A stretch of 13,165 nucleotides of DNA, from the NCBI GenBank assembly GCA_014239225.1, contig JAAZZI010000011.1:1-13165 (forward strand), in the 5' to 3' direction. A model generated the notes under the pieces. It was not told the DNA's origin. It did no database searches and saw only the letters and a program-made list of their open reading frames with translations. This DNA comes from Gammaproteobacteria bacterium (GTDB taxonomy: Bacteria > Pseudomonadota > Gammaproteobacteria > Eutrophobiales > Eutrophobiaceae). Below, in pieces: positions 6,770 through 13,165 of this stretch. The position numbers were made by a program, and so were the translations under genes. Within the stretch, counting starts at the first letter, position 1. The number at the start of each line of letters is the position of its first letter.

Positions 6770-8059
6770 ATGAAATATTTGGACGCGTCTTCGGCTGATT
6801 TTGAAAAATCATTTCAATCTCTAATTTTATCTACGTTAGAGCCCAACAAGAATGTATTAGAAACTGTTTCTAAAATTATTTCTGATGTTCGTAAACGAGG
6901 TGATGATGCCTTACTTGAATATACAAATCACTATGATCATCTTTCAGCAAAACTTGAAACATTAGAGATTAAAAAAGATGAAGTTGAAGCAGCATCAGAT
7001 AGAATATCTGATTTAATGCGAGATAGTTTTGAGAATGCGATAAAACGGATCCGTACATTTCATGAAAAACAAAAACAAGAAACTTGGACATATAAAGATG
7101 AGGATGGCAATGTGTTGGGACAACGAATTACACCGATAGACCGTATTGGTGTTTATGTTCCTGGCGGGAAGGCAGCATATCCTTCCTCAGTTTTAATGAA
7201 TGTTATTCCTGCGAAAGTTGCAGGAGTTAGAGAAATCATTATGGTTGTTCCAACTCCGCATGGAGAAAGAAATGATTTGGTACTAGCCGCAGCAGAAATC
7301 GTCGGAGTAGATAGAATCTTTAGTATTGGTGGGGCACAGGCCATCGCCGCCTTAGCCTTTGGTACAAATCTTGTGCCAAAAGTTGATAAAATTGTTGGAC
7401 CTGGAAATATTTATGTTGCAGCTGCGAAGAGAGAGGTCTTTGGTTTTGTAGGTATTGATATGATCGCTGGGCCATCAGAAGTTGTTATTATTGCTGATGA
7501 GAGCGCAAACCCAGACTGGGTTGCAATGGATTTACTTGCTCAGGCCGAACATGACGAGCAAGCAAGCTCAATATTAATATCCTCTGACAGAAATTTTATT
7601 AAGCGTGTTGAAAATAGCATCACAAATTTCTTACCTGAAATGGAAAGAGCTAAAATTATCAAGGCCTCATTAGAGAACAATGGGGCAATGATAAAAACTG
7701 AAAATTTTAAACAAGCAATTGAGATTGTAAACGCTATCGCTCCAGAGCACTTAGAACTTGCAGTTATTGATCCAGAAATATTGTTGGATGACATAAAACA
7801 TGCTGGAGCCATTTTTATGGGGAGTTATTCGGCGGAATCACTTGGTGACTATTGTGCGGGACCTAATCATGTTTTACCAACAGCACACACAGCGAGATTT
7901 TCGTCGCCGCTGGGGGTTTATGATTTTCAGAAAAAAACGTCACTTATTAAGTGTGATAGAAGTTCTGTTTTGAATATAGCTAAAGTGGCTTCTGTTTTAG
8001 CACGTGGCGAGGGTTTGACTGCGCATGCACGTTCAGCTGAGTTTCGTCGTGATTCATAG
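6770..8059 (+). CDS. hisD: Histidinol dehydrogenase HisD
   Basis: HisD is a zinc enzyme that oxidises L-histidinol to L-histidine in two NAD-dependent steps, completing histidine synthesis. From the ATG at 6770 it has 429 residues (E. coli 434). Typical blocks are VYVPGGKAAYPSS, IFSIGGAQAIAALAFGT and IVGPGNIYVAAAKREVFG. Predicted zinc ligands are Gln258 and His261 (in AQAEHDEQ), Asp360 (LGDYCAGPNHVLPT) and His419 (LTAHARSAEFR). The catalytic pair Glu326-His327 lies in IAPEHLEL. I prefer the ATG at 6770, with GAGA five bases upstream. A TTG at 6761, overlapping the hisG stop, would add three residues (MRI) and cannot be excluded. hisC, which often follows hisD in this gene order, is absent, and the next gene is on the other strand 34 bases away. 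Confidence 0.96.
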   Translation: MKYLDASSADFEKSFQSLILSTLEPNKNVLETVSKIISDVRKRGDDALLEYTNHYDHLSAKLETLEIKKDEVEAASDRISDLMRDSFENAIKRIRTFHEKQKQETWTYKDEDGNVLGQRITPIDRIGVYVPGGKAAYPSSVLMNVIPAKVAGVREIIMVVPTPHGERNDLVLAAAEIVGVDRIFSIGGAQAIAALAFGTNLVPKVDKIVGPGNIYVAAAKREVFGFVGIDMIAGPSEVVIIADESANPDWVAMDLLAQAEHDEQASSILISSDRNFIKRVENSITNFLPEMERAKIIKASLENNGAMIKTENFKQAIEIVNAIAPEHLELAVIDPEILLDDIKHAGAIFMGSYSAESLGDYCAGPNHVLPTAHTARFSSPLGVYDFQKKTSLIKCDRSSVLNIAKVASVLARGEGLTAHARSAEFRRDS

Positions 8060-8093
8060 TAGTTTTCTGGAGAAAATAAAAAACTTCTAGTAC

Positions 8094-9224
8094 TTATAGT
8101 GGAAATCTTATTGCCGGTCTTTGTAGTATCACAGCAGTTAATCTGCGTTCTTCCCAGCCTCGTAAAATTTTAATTTTAACGCTCATTCCAGGCTTAAGTT
8201 TAGTGATCATTCCAATAATTTGTTCCGGAGAATTAGTATTTTTCCCATCAACACTAAGCACTATGTCACCGGGCATAATACCAGCGTTTTCCGCAGGACC
8301 ATTACGAATAGTGGCCGTGATAAGAACCCCATCCACCTTTATATTTCCTTTGATTTTTTCAATACTTAATGCTTGAGCTTCAATACCCAACCAACCTCTT
8401 ACAACCTCTCCATTTTTGATTATCTCATCCATTACATTTAGAGCTTGATTTATTGGAGTAGCTAAACCGATGCCTTCAGAACCACCTGAGCTTGATACAA
8501 TTGCTGTATTAATTCCGATTAATTCTCCGAATATATTAATCAGTGCTCCACCCGAATGACCTTGATTGATATCTGCATCCGTCTGAATAAAGTCATCAAA
8601 AAAAGAAATTCCGCGTCGTTTTCTACCTGTTGCGCTAACAATGCCTTGAGTGATTGTTTGGCCAAAATTGTAAGGGTTTCCTATCGCAAGCACGATATCC
8701 CCAATTTTTAATTTAGATGAGTCTCCTATTGCGATTGTTGGCGGGTTTTGTAAATTTATTTTTATAACAGCTAAGTCGGTATCTGTATCTAACCCAATTA
8801 GTTTAGCTTGTAGTTGATTACCAGAATTTAGTGTAATCCCTATATTTTGAGCATTTTGTACTACATGGGCATTAGTAAGAATATAACCAGCTTTATCCAT
8901 AATTACTCCAGAACCAATTGAGCTGTTGAGCCGTTTTTGTGTTGATTTAGAAGGATTACCAAAAAATCTCTGTAATAAGGGGTTTTGTAATACGGAATGC
9001 TCTCTTTCTTGATATAATCTACTAGCATAAACATTTACAACAGCTGGCGCAGCAGATTCTACAGCATTGTTGAATGAGTAGTGGCTTGGTTTAAAAGCAG
9101 AGGGAAATGAAATATTTTGCAGTAAATTATCATGCTTTATTAATAGAAATAAAAAGGCTGCGGCGAGCCCGTATGCTGAAAATCGCAGAGTAAAAATTGT
9201 AATTTCTTTTAATTTAAATGACAT
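8094..9224 (-). CDS. degS: DegS/AlgW-type membrane-anchored serine protease (HtrA family, one PDZ domain)
   Basis: DegS/AlgW proteases sit in the inner membrane facing the periplasm. They sense misfolded outer-membrane porins through their PDZ domain and cut the anti-sigma factor RseA/MucA, starting the sigma-E envelope stress response. The 376-residue protein has an N-terminal membrane anchor (about 10-30), a trypsin-like domain and a single PDZ domain (about 277-370, beginning RGWLGIEAQAL as in AlgW). The catalytic triad is His120 (LTNAHVV), Asp150 (DTDLAVIKI) and Ser224. The active-site motif reads GHSGG (222-226) where HtrA enzymes normally have GNSGG. One PDZ domain and the membrane anchor argue against DegP/DegQ. 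No good Shine-Dalgarno precedes the ATG. The gene is convergent with hisD and divergent from petA. A degS/algW gene at this place, near hisD and the pet operon, is common in gammaproteobacteria. rseA is not in the window. Confidence 0.92.
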   Translation of the reverse strand: MSFKLKEITIFTLRFSAYGLAAAFLFLLIKHDNLLQNISFPSAFKPSHYSFNNAVESAAPAVVNVYASRLYQEREHSVLQNPLLQRFFGNPSKSTQKRLNSSIGSGVIMDKAGYILTNAHVVQNAQNIGITLNSGNQLQAKLIGLDTDTDLAVIKINLQNPPTIAIGDSSKLKIGDIVLAIGNPYNFGQTITQGIVSATGRKRRGISFFDDFIQTDADINQGHSGGALINIFGELIGINTAIVSSSGGSEGIGLATPINQALNVMDEIIKNGEVVRGWLGIEAQALSIEKIKGNIKVDGVLITATIRNGPAENAGIMPGDIVLSVDGKNTNSPEQIIGMITKLKPGMSVKIKILRGWEERRLTAVILQRPAIRFPL

Positions 9225-9344
9225 CGTACTAAAAGAGTGTAAAAAAATTAGATTTTTTTATTAACATCTAAAAATTAGGTAAGTCTATCATGTTAGGCTG
9301 GTGACTTAATTAATATTAGTCGTAGTTTTTAACGCGGGGAAAGA
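9225..9344. promoter_or_regulatory. Divergent intergenic region carrying the degS and petABC promoters
   Basis: This 120-base AT-rich gap separates two divergently transcribed genes, so promoters for both should lie here; that is inferred from layout. For petA the best pair I find is TTAACA (9261-9266) and TATCAT (9286-9291), with a rather long 19-base spacer. For degS only poor matches are visible. A 6-base inverted repeat, TTAGAT (9248-9253) and ATCTAA (9266-9271), lies centrally and could be an operator or chance. The petA Shine-Dalgarno is GGGGA (9336-9340), immediately before the ATG at 9345. Confidence 0.45.
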
Positions 9345-9938
9345 ATGATAACTAAAAATATTGATCAAGGTAGGCGTCGATTTTTGACAACCGCTGCCAC
9401 AGTGGTGGGCGGAGTTGGTGTAGTTGCAGCAGCAGTTCCCTTTGTATCAAATATGAACCCTAGTGCTAAAACCAAGGCTATTGGGGCCCCTGTAGAAGTT
9501 GATATAAGTAAATTAGAGCCAGGTGACCGCATGATCGAAAAATGGCAGGGGAAACCGGTCTGGATACTTAGGCGAACTGGAGAAATGCTAAAAGATATTT
9601 CTTCTTTAAATGATAAGGTTAGTGATCCGGCATCTGACGATAGCGCACAACCAGATTATGCTAAAAATGAGTTTCGCGCTCGTGAAGACGAATTTTTAGT
9701 GGTAATTGGGATTTGCACACATCTTGGATGTTCTCCTAATTTTGTTATGAAAGAAGAAGGCGATAGTATTGCCGCAGATTGGAAAGGCGGATTTTTTTGC
9801 CCTTGTCATGGTTCGCGATTTGACTTAGCCGGACGTGTATTTAAAGGTGTTCCTGCCCCGCGTAATTTAGTAATACCGCCTTATAAATTTATTTCACCGA
9901 CTCGTTTGCTGATTGGCGATGACAGCGAGGCTGTTTGA
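9345..9938 (+). CDS. petA: Ubiquinol-cytochrome c reductase, Rieske iron-sulfur subunit PetA
   Basis: The Rieske subunit of the cytochrome bc1 complex takes the first electron from quinol at the Qo site and passes it to cytochrome c1. It is anchored in the inner membrane by its N-terminal helix with the cluster domain in the periplasm. The N-terminus has a twin-arginine signal (RRRFLT, 10-15) followed by a hydrophobic anchor (about 17-35), matching Tat-dependent export of a folded Fe-S protein. The two cluster motifs are CTHLGC (124-129) and CPCHGS (152-157). By family analogy Cys124, His126, Cys152 and His155 hold the 2Fe-2S cluster, and Cys129 and Cys154 form the disulfide. Its 197 residues are typical. 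It is the first gene of petABC, and its TGA overlaps the petB ATG by one base. Confidence 0.97.
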   Translation: MITKNIDQGRRRFLTTAATVVGGVGVVAAAVPFVSNMNPSAKTKAIGAPVEVDISKLEPGDRMIEKWQGKPVWILRRTGEMLKDISSLNDKVSDPASDDSAQPDYAKNEFRAREDEFLVVIGICTHLGCSPNFVMKEEGDSIAADWKGGFFCPCHGSRFDLAGRVFKGVPAPRNLVIPPYKFISPTRLLIGDDSEAV

Positions 9939-11197
9939 TGGCTAAACCAATAAAAACTTTAGTTAATGGATTATATAATTTAAGAGATTGGGTGGACTCT
10001 CGTTTTCCACTAATGAAAATTTGGAATGAGCACCTTGCCCAATATTATTGTCCTAAGAATTTTAATTTCTGGTATTTTTTTGGCTCTTTAGCATTACTAG
10101 TTCTCGTAATTCAAATATTAACCGGCATTTGGTTAACAATGAATTATAAACCTTCTGCTGAAGAGGCCTTTGCTTCAGTTGAATATATCATGCGTGATGT
10201 TAATTGGGGTTGGTTGATTCGGTATATGCACTCAACTGGGGCTTCCGCATTTTTTATCGTAATTTATTTGCATATGTTTCGTGCTTTACTCTACGGTTCG
10301 TACAAAAAGCCCCGTGAATTATTATGGTTATCTGGTATGGCTCTTTACTTATTATTGATGGGCGAAGCATTCTTCGGCTATTTATTACCATGGGGACAAA
10401 TGTCATATTGGGGTGCACAGGTAATTATTTCATTGTTTGGAGCTTTACCAATAATTGGAGATGATCTTTCTTTATGGATTCGTGGTGATTTTGTCGTTTC
10501 GGATGTGACCCTTAATCGTTTTTTCTCACTTCATGTGATTGCATTTCCATTATTAATTTTAGGTCTGGTCGGATTCCATATTCTTGCGCTACATGAAGTT
10601 GGTTCAAATAATCCTGATGGTGTTGAAATTAAACAGAACAAAAATGCAGAAGGAATTCCACTAGACGGTATTCCATTTCATCCTTATTACACAGTTAAAG
10701 ATATAGTGGGCGCTGCCGTTTTCTTAATCTTCTTTTTTGCTGTTGTTTTCTTTGCGCCGGAAATGAAAGTTCCTGGAACACAGGGCCTATTTTTAGAGAG
10801 CGCTAATTTTGTACAAGCAAATTCCTTACAAACACCAGAACACATTGCGCCGGTTTGGTACTTTACACCGTTCTATGCAATATTAAGGGCAGTCCCAAGC
10901 CAACTTGGCGGCGTAATTGCTATGGGATTAGCGGTAAATTTATTTTTATTGCTGCCATGGTTAGATCGAAGCCCTGTTAAATCATTTCGTTATCGTGGTA
11001 GAAATTATCGTATTGCTTTATCGTTATTTGTAATTAGTTTTTTATTTCTTGGGTGGCTTGGACTGCAAGTTGTAACACCTTTTTATACATGGCTGGCGCG
11101 TTTCTTTTCTGTTGTTTATTTTTCATTTTTTTTCTTAATGCCTTTTTATACCGCATCAGATAAAGATAAAACTGTACCAGATCGAGTAACCACTTAG
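9938..11197 (+). CDS. petB: Ubiquinol-cytochrome c reductase, cytochrome b subunit PetB
   Basis: This is the membrane core of the bc1 complex, holding both b hemes and the Qo and Qi quinone sites. The unsplit, full-length 419-residue protein has eight predicted helices. Heme ligands are His98 and His112 in helix B (RYMHSTG, YLHMFRA) and His199 and His214 in helix D. The helix D pair is separated by 14 residues rather than the 13 of mitochondrial and alphaproteobacterial cytochrome b. The Qo ef-loop motif is PVWY (305-308) instead of PEWY; as I recall, both traits mark the beta/gammaproteobacterial group. The start is taken as ATG at 9938, sharing one base with the petA stop (TGATG), so translation is probably coupled. 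A TTG at 9935 would add one Met and is less likely. The TAG stop overlaps the petC GTG by one base. Confidence 0.97.
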   Translation: MAKPIKTLVNGLYNLRDWVDSRFPLMKIWNEHLAQYYCPKNFNFWYFFGSLALLVLVIQILTGIWLTMNYKPSAEEAFASVEYIMRDVNWGWLIRYMHSTGASAFFIVIYLHMFRALLYGSYKKPRELLWLSGMALYLLLMGEAFFGYLLPWGQMSYWGAQVIISLFGALPIIGDDLSLWIRGDFVVSDVTLNRFFSLHVIAFPLLILGLVGFHILALHEVGSNNPDGVEIKQNKNAEGIPLDGIPFHPYYTVKDIVGAAVFLIFFFAVVFFAPEMKVPGTQGLFLESANFVQANSLQTPEHIAPVWYFTPFYAILRAVPSQLGGVIAMGLAVNLFLLLPWLDRSPVKSFRYRGRNYRIALSLFVISFLFLGWLGLQVVTPFYTWLARFFSVVYFSFFFLMPFYTASDKDKTVPDRVTT

Positions 11198-11949
11198 TGA
11201 AAATATATAAATTATTAAATAGTGTAATATCAATTTTGTTTTTGATATTTTTTATGGATGCTTCGGCGACGAGCGAATCGAAATTAATGCATATGGATGT
11301 TGATCTTTCTGACCAACAATCACTACAACGCGGAGCAAAAATATTTGTTAATTATTGTTTGAGCTGTCATTCGGCCGCATATATGCGATATAACCGTATG
11401 GGAGAAGATTTAGAAATAAGTGATGATATTTTAAAAGAGAACTTAATGTTTGGAACAGATAAAGTCGGGGATGTGATGAACATTTCGATGAGGCATGAAG
11501 ATTCTATTAACTATTTTGGTGTTGTTCCCCCAGACTTGTCGGTTATTGCCCGTTCACGCGGCCCTGATTGGCTATATACTTATTTTCAAACATTTTACGT
11601 GGATGATTCTCGGCCTTTTGGCGTTAACAATCTTGTGTATAAGGATGTAGCGATGCCTCATGTTTTGTGGGAGTTGCAAGGCACGCAGCGTTTGGCCAAC
11701 TTAGAAAAAACGGGATCAGTGTACTATAATCCAAATTATAAGAATTCGTTAGATTTGGTGACGACGGGGAAACAAACCGAAAAAGAGTATGATAGAACAG
11801 TGCGCGATCTGGTTAATTATCTTGTCTATATTGGAGAGCCAATCAAGTTAAAACGAAAAAAAATTGGAGTTTGGGTTATGTTTTATCTGTTTATTTTTCT
11901 TGTAGTTGCCTATATGTTAAAGAAAGATTACTGGCAGGACATCCATTAG
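11197..11949 (+). CDS. petC: Ubiquinol-cytochrome c reductase, cytochrome c1 subunit PetC
   Basis: Cytochrome c1 accepts electrons from the Rieske protein and delivers them to a soluble or membrane cytochrome c. The 250-residue protein has a Sec signal (probable cleavage after MDASA, residue 24). The single heme-binding motif CLSCH (54-58) follows, with a likely sixth ligand Met153 in DVAMPHVLWELQG. The conserved VPPDLSVIARSRGPDWLYTY-type region lies near 110-129, and a C-terminal anchor helix (about 224-241) ends in KKDYWQDIH. The start is GTG at 11197, overlapping the petB TAG by one base; no independent Shine-Dalgarno is apparent, which points to coupled translation. It closes the petABC operon, and a separate likely promoter follows for sspA. 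Confidence 0.96.
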   Translation: MKIYKLLNSVISILFLIFFMDASATSESKLMHMDVDLSDQQSLQRGAKIFVNYCLSCHSAAYMRYNRMGEDLEISDDILKENLMFGTDKVGDVMNISMRHEDSINYFGVVPPDLSVIARSRGPDWLYTYFQTFYVDDSRPFGVNNLVYKDVAMPHVLWELQGTQRLANLEKTGSVYYNPNYKNSLDLVTTGKQTEKEYDRTVRDLVNYLVYIGEPIKLKRKKIGVWVMFYLFIFLVVAYMLKKDYWQDIH

Positions 11950-11960
11950 AGTATACTGAA

Positions 11961-11988
11961 TAGATATTTTTGTACTCTGCAATATAAT
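11961..11988 (+). promoter_or_regulatory. Probable sigma70-type promoter of sspA
   Basis: A perfect -10 hexamer TATAAT lies at 11983-11988. Sixteen bases upstream is TAGATA (11961-11966), matching four of six -35 consensus positions. It falls in the 72-base gap after petC and 33 bases before the sspA ATG, which suits a short 5' leader. Chance TATAAT matches are frequent in DNA this AT-rich, so the call rests mainly on position. Confidence 0.4.
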
Positions 11989-12021
11989 CACCTATTTTTT
12001 TAAATTTTTCTGGAGAAGAAT

Positions 12022-12651
12022 ATGGCAAGTATGGCCAATCGTCGTTCGTTAATGGTTTTATACTCAGATAAGGTTAGTCCTATTGGGCATGCTGTTCGTA
12101 TTGTCCTTGCAGAGAAGGATGTCAATGTTGAAATAAACTACATTGAAGATAATGATAGACCAGAAATTCTAAATGATCTTAATCCGTATAATTCAATCTT
12201 AACATTAATTGATCGGGATTTAGTTCTATATGACGCACAAATAATAATGGAATATCTTGATGAGCGTTTCCCTCACCCACCACTAATGCCAGTTGATCCT
12301 GTCAGTCGAGCAGGTAAACGTCAGTTACGCTATAGAGTAATGACAGATTTATACTCGGTTCTTGATGAACTTGATGGCGATAATGAAATTGCAGCGGCAA
12401 ATGCAAAAAAAATTCTTCGCGATAATCTAACTGCAATAGCTCCAGCTTTTGCTCAGACGCCTTATTTTATGTCCGAAGATTATACACTTGTTGATTGTTG
12501 TTTAGCCCCGTTGATGTGGCGTTTAACTCAATATGGTATAAAACTACCAATGTCAGGTAAACCACTACAGCAATATGCTGATCGATTATTTGAAAGACAA
12601 GCATTCAACACTAGCTTATCAGCAGTAGAAAAAGAATATCATGCAGTTTGA
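12022..12651 (+). CDS. sspA: Stringent starvation protein A, SspA
   Basis: SspA is an RNA-polymerase-associated, GST-fold transcription regulator that acts in stationary phase, starvation and acid tolerance. In some pathogens it also acts in virulence. The 209-residue protein has a thioredoxin-like N-terminal domain (about 10-88) and a helical C-terminal domain (about 92-205). The surface motif FPHPPLMP with Pro84-His85-Pro86, known from E. coli SspA as needed for the sigma70/polymerase contact, is intact and at the same numbering. DAQIIMEYLDERFPHPP is strongly conserved. The ATG at 12022 has a good GGAGAAG Shine-Dalgarno at 12012-12018; a second ATG at 12031 is possible but less well placed. 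Position after petABC is typical. The usual partner gene sspB (ClpXP adaptor) does not follow: the next gene is dolP on the opposite strand. Confidence 0.95.
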   Translation: MASMANRRSLMVLYSDKVSPIGHAVRIVLAEKDVNVEINYIEDNDRPEILNDLNPYNSILTLIDRDLVLYDAQIIMEYLDERFPHPPLMPVDPVSRAGKRQLRYRVMTDLYSVLDELDGDNEIAAANAKKILRDNLTAIAPAFAQTPYFMSEDYTLVDCCLAPLMWRLTQYGIKLPMSGKPLQQYADRLFERQAFNTSLSAVEKEYHAV

Positions 12652-12731
12652 GAGGTATTTAGTTTTTCTGGCTAAATCCCTTTAAATAGAATTTTTAGTA
12701 TTTTTTTATAAATAAATTATATAAATAATAT
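12652..12731. other. Convergent gap between sspA and dolP; weak hairpin, no clear terminator
   Basis: This 80-base AT-rich stretch lies between two converging genes, where bidirectional termination would be expected. A 6-base stem, ATTTAG (12657-12662) with CTAAAT (12672-12677), has a 9-base loop. It is all but GC-free and is not followed directly by a T-run; a run of seven T lies about 20 bases further on. I see no vestige of sspB or any other coding sequence here. Confidence 0.25.
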
Positions 12732-13165
12732 TTAGTCAATATATTGAAATAATTTAACGACTTTTTGGACTCCGCCAGTTTCTCTGGCAATATTAGTTGC
12801 TATTTCTGCTTCTTGATGATCAACAAGCCCCATTAAATAAACTACACCCTTTTCAGTGACAATTTTTATTATTAATCCATTTAGTATTTTATCGGCGAAC
12901 AGTTTGGCTTTTACTTTAGCTGTTATATAAACATCACCACTTCTTGAAACCATTGAGCTAGGCGCAGCGATAGTTATTTCATTATAGACATGCGTAACTT
13001 TCTCAACTGCAGTAACTAATGATATAACTTCTTGTCTCATTTCATCTAATGGAGATTCTCCTGTTATTAATACAGCAGTATTATAACTAGTGATATTTAG
13101 ATGTATTTTTTTAGCCAGTTCTTTATTAGCATTTATACTTCTGTATGCTTTTATTTCGATTGTTT
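12732..13165 (-). CDS. dolP: DolP (YraP)-like dual-BON-domain outer-membrane lipoprotein, N-terminus outside window
   Basis: DolP is an outer-membrane lipoprotein with two BON domains that binds anionic phospholipid and supports outer-membrane integrity. The frame remains open upstream of the Met at 13040 up to the window edge, so 143 C-terminal residues are visible and the lipoprotein signal and Cys are missing. The Met codon is therefore internal, not a start. The first BON domain occupies about visible residues 1-70 (ending VTHVYNEI). The second (about 75-143) reads SRSGDVYITAKVKAKLF, then IKIVTEKGVVYLMGLV and ends GGVQKVVKLFQYID, closely matching E. coli DolP in order and spacing. It is convergent with sspA. 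A dolP-type gene near sspA is consistent with gammaproteobacterial gene order. Confidence 0.9.
   Translation of the reverse strand, partial: TIEIKAYRSINANKELAKKIHLNITSYNTAVLITGESPLDEMRQEVISLVTAVEKVTHVYNEITIAAPSSMVSRSGDVYITAKVKAKLFADKILNGLIIKIVTEKGVVYLMGLVDHQEAEIATNIARETGGVQKVVKLFQYID

Noticed and set aside
12732..13040. A 102-residue BON-domain protein starting at the Met at 13040
   Set aside because: The frame is open upstream to the window edge and encodes a first BON domain there, so this Met is internal to a longer dolP gene.
1..13165. Mobile element, CRISPR array, phage or toxin-antitoxin system
   Set aside because: Read on both strands: no transposase or integrase motifs, no regularly spaced repeats, no terminal inverted repeats flanking a gene. 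The gene order is typical chromosomal backbone.

Overview
The window reads as a chromosomal segment of an AT-rich gammaproteobacterium (roughly one third G+C by eye). Most of it follows the gene order familiar from Pseudomonas-like gammaproteobacteria: mlaC - ibaG - murA - hisG - hisD - degS/algW - petABC - sspA - dolP. A cytochrome b with a PVWY Qo motif, a short-form HisG and a canonical SspA agree with that placement. I cannot name a genus. I see no tRNA, rRNA, CRISPR array, insertion sequence or phage gene. Every gap between genes is under 300 bases.

Region 1 (1-971): the 3' end of an unrecognised gene, overlapping by 4 bases the purN gene for the first formyl transfer of purine synthesis. 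This PurN has the loop variant I associate with Bacteroidetes/Chlorobi rather than gammaproteobacteria.

Region 2 (1021-6020), cell envelope: a 12-TM RND/MMPL-type exporter stands where the ABC lipid transporter genes mlaF, mlaE and mlaD usually stand. It is followed by the periplasmic phospholipid carrier MlaC, the BolA-family protein IbaG and MurA, the first enzyme of peptidoglycan synthesis. No mlaFED or mlaB is visible, so the RND protein may be the membrane partner of MlaC. This is the most interesting point in the window.

Region 3 (6132-8059): hisG and hisD, the first and last steps of histidine synthesis. The HisZ partner that short HisG proteins need, and the hisC that often follows hisD, are not here.

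Region 4 (8094-9224, minus strand): a membrane-anchored DegS/AlgW-type protease with one PDZ domain, convergent with hisD and divergent from petA.

Region 5 (9345-11949): petA-petB-petC, the three catalytic subunits of the cytochrome bc1 complex, with petA/petB and petB/petC each overlapping by one base. Its presence indicates a respiratory chain passing electrons from quinol to cytochrome c.

Region 6 (12022-13165): sspA with its own likely promoter, without the usual sspB, then the C-terminal part of the outer-membrane lipoprotein gene dolP on the opposite strand, cut by the window edge.
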